Shown here: one piece after another, positions 44,212 to 55,546 of the stretch
Layout: the number at the start of each line of letters is the position of its first letter
Numbering within the stretch: position 1 is the stretch's first letter
Assembly (NCBI RefSeq): GCF_004664715.2
Contig: NC_051086.1
Coordinates: forward strand, 77,173,164 to 77,237,163
Direction of reading: 5' to 3'
DNA length: 64,000 nt
DNA from: Peromyscus leucopus
Lineage: Eukaryota > Chordata > Mammalia > Rodentia > Cricetidae
Program-made: the position numbers and the translations under genes
Notes under the pieces: model-generated
The model's database searches: none
Told to the model about the DNA's origin: nothing
Seen by the model: only the letters and a program-made list of their open reading frames with translations

Positions 44212-44399
44212 AGTTAGTGATTGTGTTGTTATACCGCTACATGGGTAGGGTTTGGAGTAACTTATTCTATATTACATGTACTTTTTATTTCATGCTATTC
44301 CTCTAGAGTTATTTCAAGAGAAGAAGAGTTATGTTCTAGGACTAGAAAAAATATATAAAAGTTACAAGCACAGTTACAGTATTTTTAATCTATATTCTA

Positions 44400-44950
44400 T
44401 GGTATTAGCCAGGGTGTCCTAGAGGAACGCACATGACAGAACTAATATATTTATTAAAAAGTGATACATCAGATTGGCTCATAGGATACAATCTGAGTAG
44501 TTGAACAATGGCTGTGTTCCCCCGTGGACAGTCTGAGAACCTGATGGCTGCTCATTTCATGAGTCTCAGTCTTGTGCAGAAGATCTGGAGGATGTCTGGA
44601 GAAGTAACAGTGGACTTCAATCCATGTTAGAAGCATGAGGAAGCTAGGTTCTCAAATCAGCAAAGTATGACTTCAGCAGCAGCTGGGACGATGGAATCAA
44701 ATACAGTAGACAAACTTAGCAGCAAGATGCAAAGCCAGGCAGGGAAAGAGAAATGCTCTTCCCCTAGACTTCCTTTTATCTAGGCTGCCACTATAAGGTG
44801 CCACCAACATTCAGGATGTTCTTCCCATTTGAATTAACCCTGTTGAGAAAACTCCTCACAGGTGTGCCCAGTGACTTTTCTCTGAGTTGATTCCAGAGGC
44901 AATCAAATCAGGAAACAAGATTAACTACAACTATCAAGGTATTATCAATT
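44400..44950. mobile_element. Interspersed LTR-like repeat, family unresolved
   Basis: AGCCAGGGTGTCCTAGAGGA, TTATTAAAAAGTGATACATC, AGATTGGCTCATAGGA, GAACAATGGCTGTGTTCC, CTCACAGGTGTGCCCAGTGA and GATTCCAGAGGCAATCAA recall a common rodent interspersed repeat. I cannot name the family or set exact ends. Confidence 0.4.
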
Positions 44951-45398
44951 TTATCTATAAACTAAAACCAAAATATGTTACTCCATAAGTGGAATATTAA
45001 TTCAAAATGCAAACACCTGCAATTAATCAAGGAAAATAGCTGACATGCATTTAAGTAAATTCTAGAGTGCAATGATTTGTTTGTGCAAAGGGTATATAAA
45101 AATCATTTGCTTGCTTTTAGTAAGTCTATACTCTGCCCTAAAAAGCAGTGCATGTTTTGGTGGACTGAGTACAAATATTGATACTTCAAGATATAGAAAA
45201 GTCCATATTAAGAAGTATGACAGAATTCCTTCTGAAGTTAAAAATAATATAATATGCATTCCACATCTTACTTTTAAGCAATATATTCTGTGAAAACTAG
45301 AAAAAACACGTAAAATCATAAACATAAGATGAAAATGTTAGAAATTCCCATTTCTTCATGATAGTATTACATTGAACCCCATTAGAAAGTTAACTTAA
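44951..45398. other. Unassigned AT-rich DNA
   Basis: No gene; overlapping 87-aa (-) and 73-aa (+) frames at 45062-45325 have no recognisable domain. Confidence 0.45.
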
Positions 45399-45560
45399 GC
45401 TGGGTGGCGGTGGCACACGCCTTTAATCCCAGCACAGCGGAAGCAGAGCCAGGTGGATCTCTGTGAGTTCAAGGCCAGCCTGGTCTATAGAGTGAGACCC
45501 AGGACAGGCACTAAAACTACACAGAGGAAACCCTGTCTTGAAAAAAGCAAACAAATAAAA
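45399..45560 (+). mobile_element. B1 SINE
   Basis: GCTGGGTGGCGGTGGCACAC to ACCCTGTCTTGAAAAAAG. Duplication AGAAAGTTAACTTA (45384-45397) and AGAAAGTTAGCTTA (45564-45577), one mismatch. Confidence 0.95.
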
Positions 45561-45639
45561 GAGAGAAAGTTAGCTTATCAAAAATTTATGGATTAAAAAT
45601 ATTAAGAAGTAATGAAATTTGAAAAAACCCACCAGTTTC

Positions 45640-45830
45640 ATATTTGGCTATGCTGGATGGCCCATGAGCTCCCCAGATCCACCTGTTTCCTCTGCCTCTG
45701 CTCCCCACACAGGAGTTATAGACATGTGTTATGTATGCAGCTTTATGGTGTGTTCTGGGGATCTGAAAACAGTTCTTCATGCTATATGACCATCACCTTA
45801 CTCACTGAGACATATCCCTGGGTCTCTTCT
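45640..45830 (-). mobile_element. B4-type SINE
   Basis: B1-like part (GATGGCCCATGAGCTCCCCA, CCTCTGCCTCTGCTCCCC, AGGAGTTATAGACATGTG) followed by a reversed ID-like part (TTCTGGGGATCTGAAAACAG, CACTGAGACATATCCCTGGG). Confidence 0.65.
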
Positions 45831-46221
45831 TCTCTTGGGAAGGGGAAAGGGTTTGGGCCTTTATTTTAACAATGCAGAGCATAATCTGATATGTCTAGTT
45901 GAGGTCTTCATACCATATATTATATGCATCCAACTACTTCCCAAGAATTTTTTTTTTCCTTACCCAAGCCCCTTCCTCATTAACAGCATTGTAATTTTAT
46001 TCAATTTGCTGGAGAAAAATGACAAATATTGAAAGTCCAAACCTTGTTAAACAACAATGAAAGGCATTATGTAAAAGAGAAAAAACTTCTAATTTCTCAT
46101 GAATATCATTTTATTCATTCACTCAACAATCCTCTCACATCTACTTTTATGAGTTAAGATGACTATATTAGCTAGCAGAGCAGCACTAAGAAACACCCAT
46201 TGAGTTTTAGCAGAGCAGATG
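45831..46221. other. Unassigned DNA
   Basis: No gene or clear repeat. Confidence 0.45.
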
Positions 46222-46567
46222 TGTTGCTGGAGGGCTTCTCTCCAGGTTCCACCAAGCCCCGCATTCCCACAATCCACATATAAAATAATCACTTAGACGC
46301 TTATATTATTTATAAACTGTATGGCCATGGCAGGCTTCTTGCTAACTGTTCTTTTATCTTAAATTAACCCATTTCTATAAATCTATACATTGCCACGTGG
46401 CTGGTGGCTTACCGGTATCTTTACATGTTGCTTATCCTGGCAGTGGCTGCAGTGTCTCTCCCTCCTTCTTTCTATTTCCCCAATTCTCCTCTCTTCTTTC
46501 CTGCCTATTCTTCCTGTCTGGTCACTGGCCATCAGTGTTTTATTTATATAGAGTGATATCCACAGCA
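46222..46567 (-). mobile_element. mys-like 3' LTR of a truncated element
   Basis: 346 bp reversed: TGTTGCTGGAGGGCTTCTCT to GTGATATCCACAGCA. On the minus strand the purine run AAGAAGAAGAAAAGGGGAAG abuts its start, the polypurine-tract arrangement. It is closer to the copy at 55547-55890 than to the provirus at 35177. Confidence 0.9.
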
Positions 46568-47060
46568 CTTCCCCTTTTCTTCTTCTTCTTTTTTTTTTTT
46601 TTAAAAAAGGAAGGTTTTAACTTTAACATGGTAAAATTATATATAACAAAACAATTATTGAGCAAGAATTACAGTTACAATATTAAAGATGTCCTATCTA
46701 TCTTATATATTGTGAGTTTAAGGTTTTATATCTAATTTATCTTTTATCATAACTGAGGAAATTACAACTATCTAGTCTTTAACCATATCAAAGATCTGAG
46801 AAAGAACATAATAGTACCTGAGAAATGGTAGATGGGTGCAAGCAACTTTTGGGAATCTTGTAAGAGTAGACCAAGACAGCTGGCAGCCTGGGCAGTCACC
46901 TAATGTTTTTTTAGCATTGTTGGTGTATTTAAATTGGCTACAGGCCTAGAGTATCTGAAAGACCATTTTAGAAGCAGGAATTCTGAAAGACCATCTTACC
47001 TTGTCTTGGCAGAGTACAGTGGTCACTTTCGTTGTGTCCCGCTTGTCCAGAAAGGACAGC
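46568..47060 (-). mobile_element. mys-like internal region, truncated
   Basis: Colinear with 35550-36090 of the complete provirus: AAAGGAAGGTTTTAACTTTA, CAAGAATTACAGTTACAATA, TATCTAATTTATCTTTTATC, CTGGCAGCCTGGGCAGTCA, CAGTGGTCACTTTC. Recognisable similarity fades near 47060 and no second LTR follows before the L1 cluster, so the 5' part is missing. Confidence 0.8.
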
Positions 47061-47945
47061 ATAGCATTTGTACTGTCAGGCTATTAAAAACATTTGGGGT
47101 TAGCATTGTGGAAAACTACAGAGAAGTCAAATGACATCCAGAGGAAAGGACTCTGAAATAAGAACAAAATAAGCAAAACAAATTTTCACCCTGACCAATA
47201 TTGTCTATCATATCTAGTAAGATGTTCAGGACAAAAGGACTTTTGATACTTAATTTTAAAATAGATAGGAGATTTATCAGAGAGAACCAGTGCAGTATTT
47301 TCAGAAAAAAATAAATATGCACACAAAAAAAAAAATCTCAGAAACTGTATCTGGGTAATGACAAGGATTCGATCTGTCTTCAATCCCACGACAAAGTCTG
47401 AAGATTAAAAAAAAATTAAGAGCAGAATAAAAACAACATAACTTGTAAAGCAAGCATACATGATCTCATAGATTAAAAATTTTTAAAGTAGAAAAATAAG
47501 AGCTATTAGAATGTAATAAAACATTCTAAAGTGTGATGATTTTATTAATCAGATAAATTAGCTTAAAAGAAGGTCAAAGTATTTTTATTGTAAGAATTAA
47601 AAGACTACAACTCATAAAGTACACAGGGAAACAAAAAGAGTAATGATATGAATCATCACATTTCTAATGAACCACTTATCTAAGAATCTGTAGATAGACA
47701 TGCCACAGATCTTAGAGGGTAACCTACTACTACTATGCTGCTAAATTGCTATGGTATTAAAATGATTCCTGGTGACACATCACTATGCCCATAGATCAAG
47801 TTATCTCTCATCCCTAATCTGAGAACCTTTATTTTCCGCAGTTGATGATTACCATGGTGACCCACAAGTAACCAAGCTGCAGAGAATGAGAGATTTCTGA
47901 ATGCTCAGCCATAGAGGGAACACAACTCTACTCTCATTTCAAGGT
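47061..47945. other. Unassigned DNA
   Basis: Possibly more diverged mys-like internal sequence up to about 47400; A-rich beyond. No gene. Confidence 0.4.
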
Positions 47946-48415
47946 CAGGAATCACTGGAGAAGACAGGGCATACAACGTATGCATAAATCTGATAAAATG
48001 GGTAACTACAAGGAGACATACCTTCTGGACCTAGCAGTACATCTGCACATATGAGCTCACTGCAGTTGAAACAGCGTGAACAAAGCATGTGCAATCCTAA
48101 GCTAGATCATATCCCAGAGCTGGGCACACAATTCCACCCAAAACCCTGGAGTTATTGGTGGTTGCTGGCTGCTGGGAGAGGGAGAAAGTTTTCTCTGGGA
48201 GCTGAACCCTGGGAGGTTGACCACTCACCAGTATAAGGCTACACAAGCAAGAGCATTTGAACAGCATAGATTGGCCTTGTAGTATTTGCTTTTTAAAGAA
48301 AAAAAGAAAAAGGACATATGTTTGGGTGAGTTGGAAATGGGAATAAATTAAGAAAGAGTTTTGGCAGAGATGTTGAATATAATCAAAACACTATGAAACT
48401 CTTTAAAAAAAACCT
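47946..48415 (+). mobile_element. L1 3' UTR, terminal part
   Basis: AAAATGGGTAACTACAAGGA, AGCTCACTGCAGTTGAAACA, GTTGCTGGCTGCTGGGAGAG, GAGATGTTGAATATAATCAA and the end motif CACTATGAAACTCTTTAAAA. Same strand as the L1s that follow. Confidence 0.7.
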
Positions 48416-48452
48416 ACTAAAACAGAAGAGATCAGGCACATTCACAGTGAAA

Positions 48453-48529
48453 TTAAAAAATGGGGTATAGATCTAAACACAGAATTCTCAGCAGAGGAAT
48501 CTCAAATGGCTGAGGAACACTTAAAGAAA
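48453..48529 (+). mobile_element. Outer L1, ORF2 3' part (before the nested insertion)
   Basis: AAATTAAAAAATGGGGTATA, AGAATTCTCAGCAGAGGAAT, GCTGAGGAACACTTAAAGAA: typical C-terminal ORF2 coding sequence. The text runs on at 49872 (TGTACAACATCCTTAGCCAC), so the two parts were contiguous before an insertion. Confidence 0.88.
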
Positions 48530-49676
48530 CTATGTTCATATCAGCATTATTTGTAATAGCATGAACCTGGAAACAACCTAGTCTCTCAACTGAAGAATGG
48601 ATAAAGAAAACGTGGCACATATACACAATGGAGTACTACTGAGCAATAAAAAACAATGATACCATGAAATTTGCAGGCAAATGGATGGAACTAGAAAATA
48701 TCATCCTGAGCGAGGTAACCCAGGCTCAGAAGGACAAACATGGTATATACTCACTTATAAGTCGATACTAGATGTAGGGCAAGGGATGGCCAGACTGCAG
48801 TCCATGGTTTCAGAGAGGCTAGCTGACTGGAAGGGACCCTGGGAGGGACACATAGATAGCCCAGTGAAGTAGAAGTGGACGTGATCTGCATGAGTGAACT
48901 AGGGGTGGGGGTAGGGTAGTGGAGTGCAAGGAATAGGGGGTGAGAACATAGGGAAATGGGAGGGTCGAGCTGAAGCAGGGCCGGAGTGGGAGAGCAGGGA
49001 AGGAGATACTGTGATAGATGAAGACATAATGGGAGTGGGAAGAGGCAGGGTGTAGAGGAAGCTCTCAGGAATCCACAGAAATGACCCCATCTTGAACTGC
49101 TGGCAGTGATCGAGGGGGTGCCTGGACTGGTCTAGTGAATAGCCTAACTGTCATCATAGAGTCTTTATCCAGTGACTGATGGAGGTGGATGCAGGGATTC
49201 ATGGTTCGGCTCTAGGCTGAGCTCCAGGATTCCAGTAGATGGGAGAGAGGAGGGATTCTGCTGGGCAGGAGACATCGAGATCATGATGGAAAGACGCACA
49301 GAGATGACCAACCATACTGTTGGAGACCCATGAACTGTGGACTCGTGCCTGTGGAGCCCCTATGGGACTGGACTAGGCCTTCTGGATATGGGAGACAGTT
49401 GTTTAGCTCGAACATCTGGGCAGGGCGATTGGGATCCATCCCCTGGTGCATGGGCAGCTTTATGGGAGCCTGGTGCCTGAGGTGTGGCACCTTGCGCAGC
49501 CTTGGTGCAGCGGGCAGGGGCTTGGACCTGCCTCAGCTCTGTGTGCCAGATTCTGCTGACTCTCCATGGGAGACCTTGATTTGGAGGATGTGGGGATGGG
49601 GGGTGGCTTGGGAGGGAGGGCTAAAAGGTGGGAGGAGGGAAGAAGTTGGATCTGTGGGCGGTATGTAGGGTAAATA
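48530..49676 (+). mobile_element. Inner L1 nested in the outer L1
   Basis: Starts inside ORF2 (CTATGTTCATATCAGCATTA), continues through CTGAAGAATGGATAAAGAAA and GGATGGAACTAGAAAATATC, passes the ORF2 end and a long G-rich 3' UTR, and stops at TATGTAGGGTAAATA next to a B1. Flanking 7-mer AAAGAAA at 48523-48529 and 49865-49871 encloses L1 plus B1. 5'-truncated; no functional ORF2. Confidence 0.88.
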
Positions 49677-49864
49677 GCGGTGGTGGTGCACGCCTTTAAT
49701 CCAAGCACTTGGGAGGCAGAGGCAGGAGGATCTCTGTGAGTTTGAGACCAGCCTGGTCTACAAAGCGAGTTCCAGGAAAGGTGCAAAGCTATACAGAGAA
49801 ACCCTGTCTCGAAAAAGAAAACAAAACAAAACAAAAAAAAAAAAAGAAAGAAAGAAAGAAAAAA
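49677..49864 (+). mobile_element. B1 SINE joined to the inner L1 3' end
   Basis: Lacks the first few bases of B1 (begins GCGGTGGTGGTGCACGCC), otherwise complete to CCCTGTCTCGAAAAAG with a long A-rich tail (AAC, AAAG units). No duplication separates it from the L1. The 190-aa minus frame (49460-50032), longest in the window, spans this B1 plus L1 and is an artefact. Confidence 0.9.
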
Positions 49865-49871
49865 AAAGAAA

Positions 49872-51600
49872 TGTACAACATCCTTAGCCACTGGGGAAAT
49901 GCAAATCAAAATGACTATGGGATTCCATCTTACACCTGTCAAAAAGGCTGAGATCAAAAACACAAGTGGCAGCTCATGCTGGAGAGGATGTGGAGGAAGG
50001 GGAACACTCCTCCATTGCTGGGGGGAGTGCAAACTGTACAGCCACTTTGGAAATCAATATGGTGGTTTCTCTGAAAACTGGGAAATGATATACCTTAAAA
50101 CCTAGCTATACTAATCCTGGACATGCACCCAAAGGATGCCCCATCTTACCACAAGGATACTTGCTCAACTATGTTCCTAGCAGCTTTATTAATAATAGTC
50201 AGAAACAAGCAAGATGTCCTAGGTGTCTCTCAATCTAAGAATGGATAAAAAAATGTTGTACACTTATACAATGGAGTATTAATCAACTGTTTAAAAAGAT
50301 GACATCATGAAGTTTCAAGCATACGGATGGAACTAGAAAAAAAAAATCATCCTGAGTGAAGTAACCCAGACACAGAAAGATATAGGATGTACTCATTTAT
50401 AAATGGGCATTAGTTGTTAAGTAGAGGATAACTCAGTGCAGTTCACAGACCCAGAGAAGCTGAGTAACAAGGAGGGCTCATGGGGGGACACATGGATCTC
50501 CCTGGAAAGGAGAAATAGAATAGATTTTGTGTTTGGACTGGGGGCAGGTGGGAAGGGATCAGGTAGGGAGTGGAAAAGATGGAGGCAGAGAGTACTGGGA
50601 AAGACTTCTAGAATTCAGGCATTTAGCAGGTGATGGGGAAACTCAGTGCAGTGGAAACTCCCTGGAATCTACAAGAGTAACACAAGTGATGACTCCTAGT
50701 AATGGAGGATATGGAGCCTTAACCAGTCATCTTCTATAACCAGGCAAGGCTCCCAGCAGTGGGACTGGGACACCAACCCAGCTACAAAACCTTTGACCTA
50801 TAAATATGTCCTGCCTGCAAGATGTGCTGAGGTAATGGTGAATCAGAACTTTTAGGAGTGGCTAACCAATGACTGGTCCAACTTGAGGCCCACACCATGA
50901 TAAGGAGCTCACACCTGACACTGCCTGGATGTCCCGGAACCAGAGGCTGTGCAACCCAGAGAACCAGGATAGAACTAGACAAGACTGGGAAAAAAATCAA
51001 TGAAATTATTCCTGAGTTTCTGCTGTACTCATAGACTAGTTCCTAGCCCAATTGTCATCTGAGGACCATCATCCAGCAACTGATGGGAACAGATGCAGAG
51101 AACCACAGTGAAACACTATGTGGATCCAGACGAACCCCACAGAAGATGGGGAGAAAGTATTGTAGGAGCCAGAGAGGTAGAGGAAATCAGGAGAACGTGG
51201 TCTACAAATCAACTAAGCAATCCTCACTGGGACTCACAGAGACTCAGTGACAATCATGGACCCTGCATGTGCCTGAACTAGGTCCTCTGCATATATGTTA
51301 TGGTTGTAGAGCTGAGTGTTCTTGTGGGAGTCGGGGGGTGCTTCTGACTCTTTTGCTTGCAGTTATGACCCTTTTCCTCCTACTGGGTTGCCTTGTCTGG
51401 CCTTGATATGAGAGTTTGTGCCTAGTCTTATTGTAACTTGTTACATCATGTCATTCGATATCCCTGTAAGTCCTGCTCCTTTTCTTGAAGGGAAATGGAG
51501 GATGAGTGGATTTGGGGGAGAAGGCAGGTGGTGGGAGCATTGGGAGGAGTGGATGGAGGGGAAACTGTAGCCAAGATGTAATGTATGAGAGAAGAATAAA
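49872..51600 (+). mobile_element. Outer L1, ORF2 end and 3' UTR
   Basis: Diverged ORF2 C-terminal coding sequence (GGGAAATGCAAATCAAAATG, TGGAGAGGATGTGGAGGAAG, GGACATGCACCCAAAGGATG), then AAGTAACCCAGACACAGAAA and a 3' UTR to GAGAGAAGAATAAAAAAATA. Stops throughout; more diverged than the inner copy. The AT-rich tail extends to about 51690. Confidence 0.88.
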
Positions 51601-51703
51601 AAAATACATATGTAGTTACAAATGCATATATGTATTTAGGAATATATATGTATGTACAGATATATGTACAGATGTATATAATAATAATTGACAAAAAAGA
51701 TGC

Positions 51704-51835
51704 CATGGATTTGAAGGAGAGCATGGAGAGTTATATAGAGGGGTTGGAGGAAGAAAAGGGAAGGGAGAAATGTTGTAATTAAAATATAATCTGAAAAATA
51801 AACAAAAAATAAAGAAATAAAGAACTACTAAAACA
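51704..51835 (+). mobile_element. L1 3' UTR terminal fragment
   Basis: ATGGATTTGAAGGAGAGCAT, GGGAAGGGAGAAATGTTGTA, AATTAAAATATAATCTGAAA, A-rich tail. Same end motif as 13090-13216. Confidence 0.75.
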
Positions 51836-51839
51836 TAAA

Positions 51840-53625
51840 AATTAAATTTCAAAGAAAGGAAATAGGTGTCTATGAACAGTATAAATTAGAAAGTCTTTAA
51901 AAGAACACAATTATTTCAAAAAACATAAAGTTGAACTCAAATTCTAGAAGTACATTAATAACAATGGAAAAGATGAGATGTAATAACAGAAACATACAAA
52001 GGCAGTCCAAGCAAGCATGGGGATAGTCACGGGAGGAAGAGTTTTACTCATTTTGATCTGACAATTACATTTTGTTTAATAAATGTCCTGGCTAAGCAGA
52101 CGTTGGGATTGAAGATAGACTCCTTCATTTGTTTGCTTTTCTAGTTTATGGAGAGCCAGAGACAAAGAGTTACACAAAAATCTTTCTTTCCCCTTGTCCC
52201 AGGTCTGTAATAATAGGGTGCCCTGCAGTTTCAGCACAGCTTCTAATATCTGTCAGTGAGGGGTAAGCCCCAGCAGATAAATGCCTTGGAGCATGAGCAA
52301 AACCTAGTAAATTTGCAACCTTCTGGCCCTGGTCATGTTCCAATGCCTACATGATTTTGAAAGGAGAAAATATGTTTAATTTTAATATATTATGCTTTTT
52401 TGTTCAAAACAACAGCACATCCCCCTCCTGAAGGAACTCTGTCATGTCTTTCTCTAATAGCAGTTCAACATTCATTGATCACTGTGATTCATCTCCATGT
52501 CCAAATCTCTGGCTTCATGCTGAGATACAGTCTCAATTTTATAAGAACAACTACTTGAATTGAACAGGATAACAAATCTCAGTTTCACATGCCCCTGCAT
52601 TTCCATCTTAATAAAGTTCAGCTTCTCTATATTCAAGGAGATGATTCTTAAAATCCATCACATCTTGGTGGTCTCTGCTGATTTGGAATGATAAGTAAGC
52701 ATTCAGCCTGTTCCTGTTTGAACTGCATTTGGCAGTGTACTGTGGCTACTAAGCATCGCATATGCTTTGAAATTGGGGATGGATGGCTGGCAGAGGGGTG
52801 CTATGTGCATCATATATGCCCAGCAACCCGCATTGTAGCTATGATTAACACAGGGTGAAGCAGTCTAGACTCACAACGGCATCTGCCTGGTCTAGAAGTA
52901 AAGTCCTTCAGGGAGGCCTTTTCAAATGATGGACTGCAGGATCTCCAGTCACTGTTAAACTCAGAGAAGAAGCAAAGATGGAGATTGAAACAAAACATCT
53001 TAAACAATCTGACTTTAAAACTTCAGCAAAAATTTCAACAGCAGGCACTGAAGAGGTGATTAAAATCAAGATGTTCAGGAAATTAGCTTCAACTCCATGA
53101 GAAGGGAATACACAAAGCTCTAGGGCATGTTACGTTTAGCACAGCACTGGTAATAGGATTTTGGGGAGAGACCTGAAGAATCCAGTGAAAGAGAATATGG
53201 CCCTTTATATCTTGATGTCATCAGCACAACTGCCTGAATTTACACACTGCCTTCACCTGCATATTAATAGACCATGGTCCACGTCCCAGATTGGCCCCCA
53301 TTGTAACTGGGTCCTCTGAGACATGTATATTTGGGAAGTATATTTTTTTCCCTGAAGGAAATAGTTGGGCTGCTTTTTTTCCCCAATTATATTACCATTT
53401 TAACCTTTCTAAACTGTAGAGCTCGGGTCTCTCTACTGTTCTGCTGATTCATCTGTCTTTATGACAGGACTGCTCTTGTTTCAGTGACTCTCACTGTGGA
53501 ATATAGTTTGAAATCTAAGTTGCTTTGAGATAGTTGGCACTCTTTGGTAATGTGAGTAGTTTACAGTAAGGTTTCCCACTTAAAAAAGATGACTTTGGGA
53601 TTTTGGTTGAGATTTCATTGATTCT
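51840..53625. other. Unassigned DNA, about 1.8 kb
   Basis: No supported gene or confident repeat. A 65-aa minus frame (52810-53007) has no recognisable domain. Confidence 0.45.
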
Positions 53626-53637
53626 GCAGGTTGCTTT

Positions 53638-53846
53638 ATTTTTTTAATTAATTAATTAATTAATTAATTAATTAATTATTTTTATTTTTATTCTTTTTGG
53701 TTTTTCAAGACAGGGTTTCTCTATGTAGCTTTGCACCTTTTCTGGAACTCACTCTGTAGCCCACGCTGGCTTCAAACTCATAGAGATCTGCCTGGCTCTG
53801 CCTCCAGAGTGCTGGGATTAAAGGTGTGCTCCACTACCGCCTGGCC
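53638..53846 (-). mobile_element. B1 SINE with (TTAA)n tail
   Basis: Reversed B1: TTTCAAGACAGGGTTTCTCT through CTACCGCCTGGCC; its A-tail has become (TTAA/AATT)n at 53645-53679. Perfect 12-bp duplication GCAGGTTGCTTT at 53626-53637 and 53847-53858. Confidence 0.96.
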
Positions 53847-53859
53847 GCAGGTTGCTTTG

Positions 53860-54320
53860 ATTACTGAGGTAGAACATATAACTGGTTTCTGCTTCCTGGA
53901 GGGTTCTGAGTATGATCATTAGATCAGCATCACATAGCATCATCTAAGCCCTGTAGCCCATGTACATTTCTTAGCATATTTTATGCCGTTCTGCTCATTG
54001 CTTGAAGTCTATAGAGACTTCCTACTTATTTCTCTCCTCAATTGCAGCAACATTTGCTTTATTTCAAATATTTCCATATATTAGAGGTTTGGTGAACAAA
54101 GCATTGTAGTGGTTAAATCTAAATTAGGATATTGTCACTTTATTATTACAAGATGTCCCCCTTTACTCCTTTTTGACACTCTATTTAAAGTTTTTTTCTG
54201 TGAAGAATACGATTTTTCTCTTTTGTTTAAAACATGTATGGGCTATCTTCAATCCTTTGCATTCATCTTATGCATATTTCTAGGCGTAAAATATGTCATT
54301 TTAGAAAATTACATCTTTTT
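53860..54320. other. Unassigned DNA
   Basis: No gene or clear repeat. The 123-aa frame 54109-54480 runs into a B3 SINE and is not supported. Confidence 0.45.
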
Positions 54321-54324
54321 ATTT

Positions 54325-54498
54325 ATTGTATGTGTGCATCTGTGTGGGTATACATATTCCAAGAGCCTGTTGGGAGGTCAGAGGTCAATTTGCAGGAGGT
54401 GGCTATCTCCTTCCATTATTTGGGTGCCAGGGATTGAACTCAGGTCATCAGACTTGGTGGCAAGTGTCTTTACTTCTTAAACCATCTCATTGGCCCAA
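54325..54498 (-). mobile_element. B3 SINE
   Basis: Reversed B3: GTATGTGTGCATCTGTGTGG, GAGGTCAGAGGTCAATTTGC, CAGGGATTGAACTCAGGTCA, CTTAAACCATCTCATTGGCC. Confidence 0.88.
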
Positions 54499-55546
54499 GT
54501 TTGTCTCATTAACAACATACTGTTATAGCCTATTTAAAAGTCATCTACTCTGACTTTTGATTGTGCAATTAAGCCCATTCATATTTGAGTTATTACTGAT
54601 AGAGAAGAACAAACTATCACCATTTTTATTGGTTTATGTGTATCTTGATGCTGTTATAATTGCTCTGTTTATTCTTGCTGCTTTCTTTTGTGTTATGTGT
54701 CTTCATATTTTTAGTGATAACTATTGACTTCCCTCTTGTTTGCTTTAGGAAATTCACTATGTGTGTTAAAAAAGAAAGCACATATAAATTACCCTTGCCA
54801 CAACATTCAGCCGTTTAAAGATAAAGTACTCTCTTTTGACACTAATTGAACTGCAATTTCATGCAAGCTCTACCCCATGTCAATAGCAGTTTTTCATCTT
54901 TATTTACTTTTCATGTTGTTGGAATTTAAATTCTATGAATCAAAACAATTGTACTACCTGTTACTATGTCTGTCTGTATGCCCACCTTTATCTTAAAATT
55001 TTGTACATCTCCTTCAATTGTATTTTTTTCTTTTTTTCAATTTTTTTGTCTTGAAGGACCCCTTCTGCAGTTCTTACAGATGGTGACTAGTGATAAAACA
55101 CTCCTTTTATTCTTGTTTATTTGTAAAACTCTTAATTTCTCCTGGGAATAAATATGTGGTTTTTAAGCACAGAAATAATAGGGAAAGTTAGAATGGCAGA
55201 GGCAAGCTCACAGAGGGAAACAGAGTCACCTGATTTTGCAGTTTGCAAGACCTCTGAAGTGATCCGCAGATTCTGCTCTGGATGCTCAGACTCTTCCATG
55301 ACTCTGGCGAAATAAGAGTTCATGAGAAAAGTACATACAAACACAGTGACATTTGTCCAAAGAAGGTCTTTATTCTTTGAATGTACTCTCAGTTTAAGGT
55401 ACATTTTCTATCTTGATATTTAATTATTCCCAAATTTAAGATACCAAATTATTTCCTATCTGAGTCAATGCTAAGATAGTGTTACCATTAATCTATAAAT
55501 ACAAAGACCTGTCACTTCTGGAAGTGATAAAGTGCATGGGGAATAC
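54499..55546. other. Unassigned DNA
   Basis: No supported gene. A 90-aa minus frame (55132-55404) has no recognisable domain. Confidence 0.45.

Noticed and set aside
46397..46735. 112-aa plus frame with hydrophobic stretch
   Set aside because: It is the antisense of a mys-like LTR and polypurine tract; the poly-Phe comes from the T-run.
49460..50032. 190-aa minus-strand open frame, longest in the window
   Set aside because: It runs through a B1 in reverse plus L1 3' UTR and ORF2 in reverse; its peptide includes the stock B1 antisense reading ([18 protein letters not shown]).
54109..54480. 123-aa frame with hydrophobic segments resembling a membrane protein
   Set aside because: The C-terminal half is a reversed B3 SINE; the N-terminal half is AT-rich DNA whose Phe/Leu codons mimic membrane segments.
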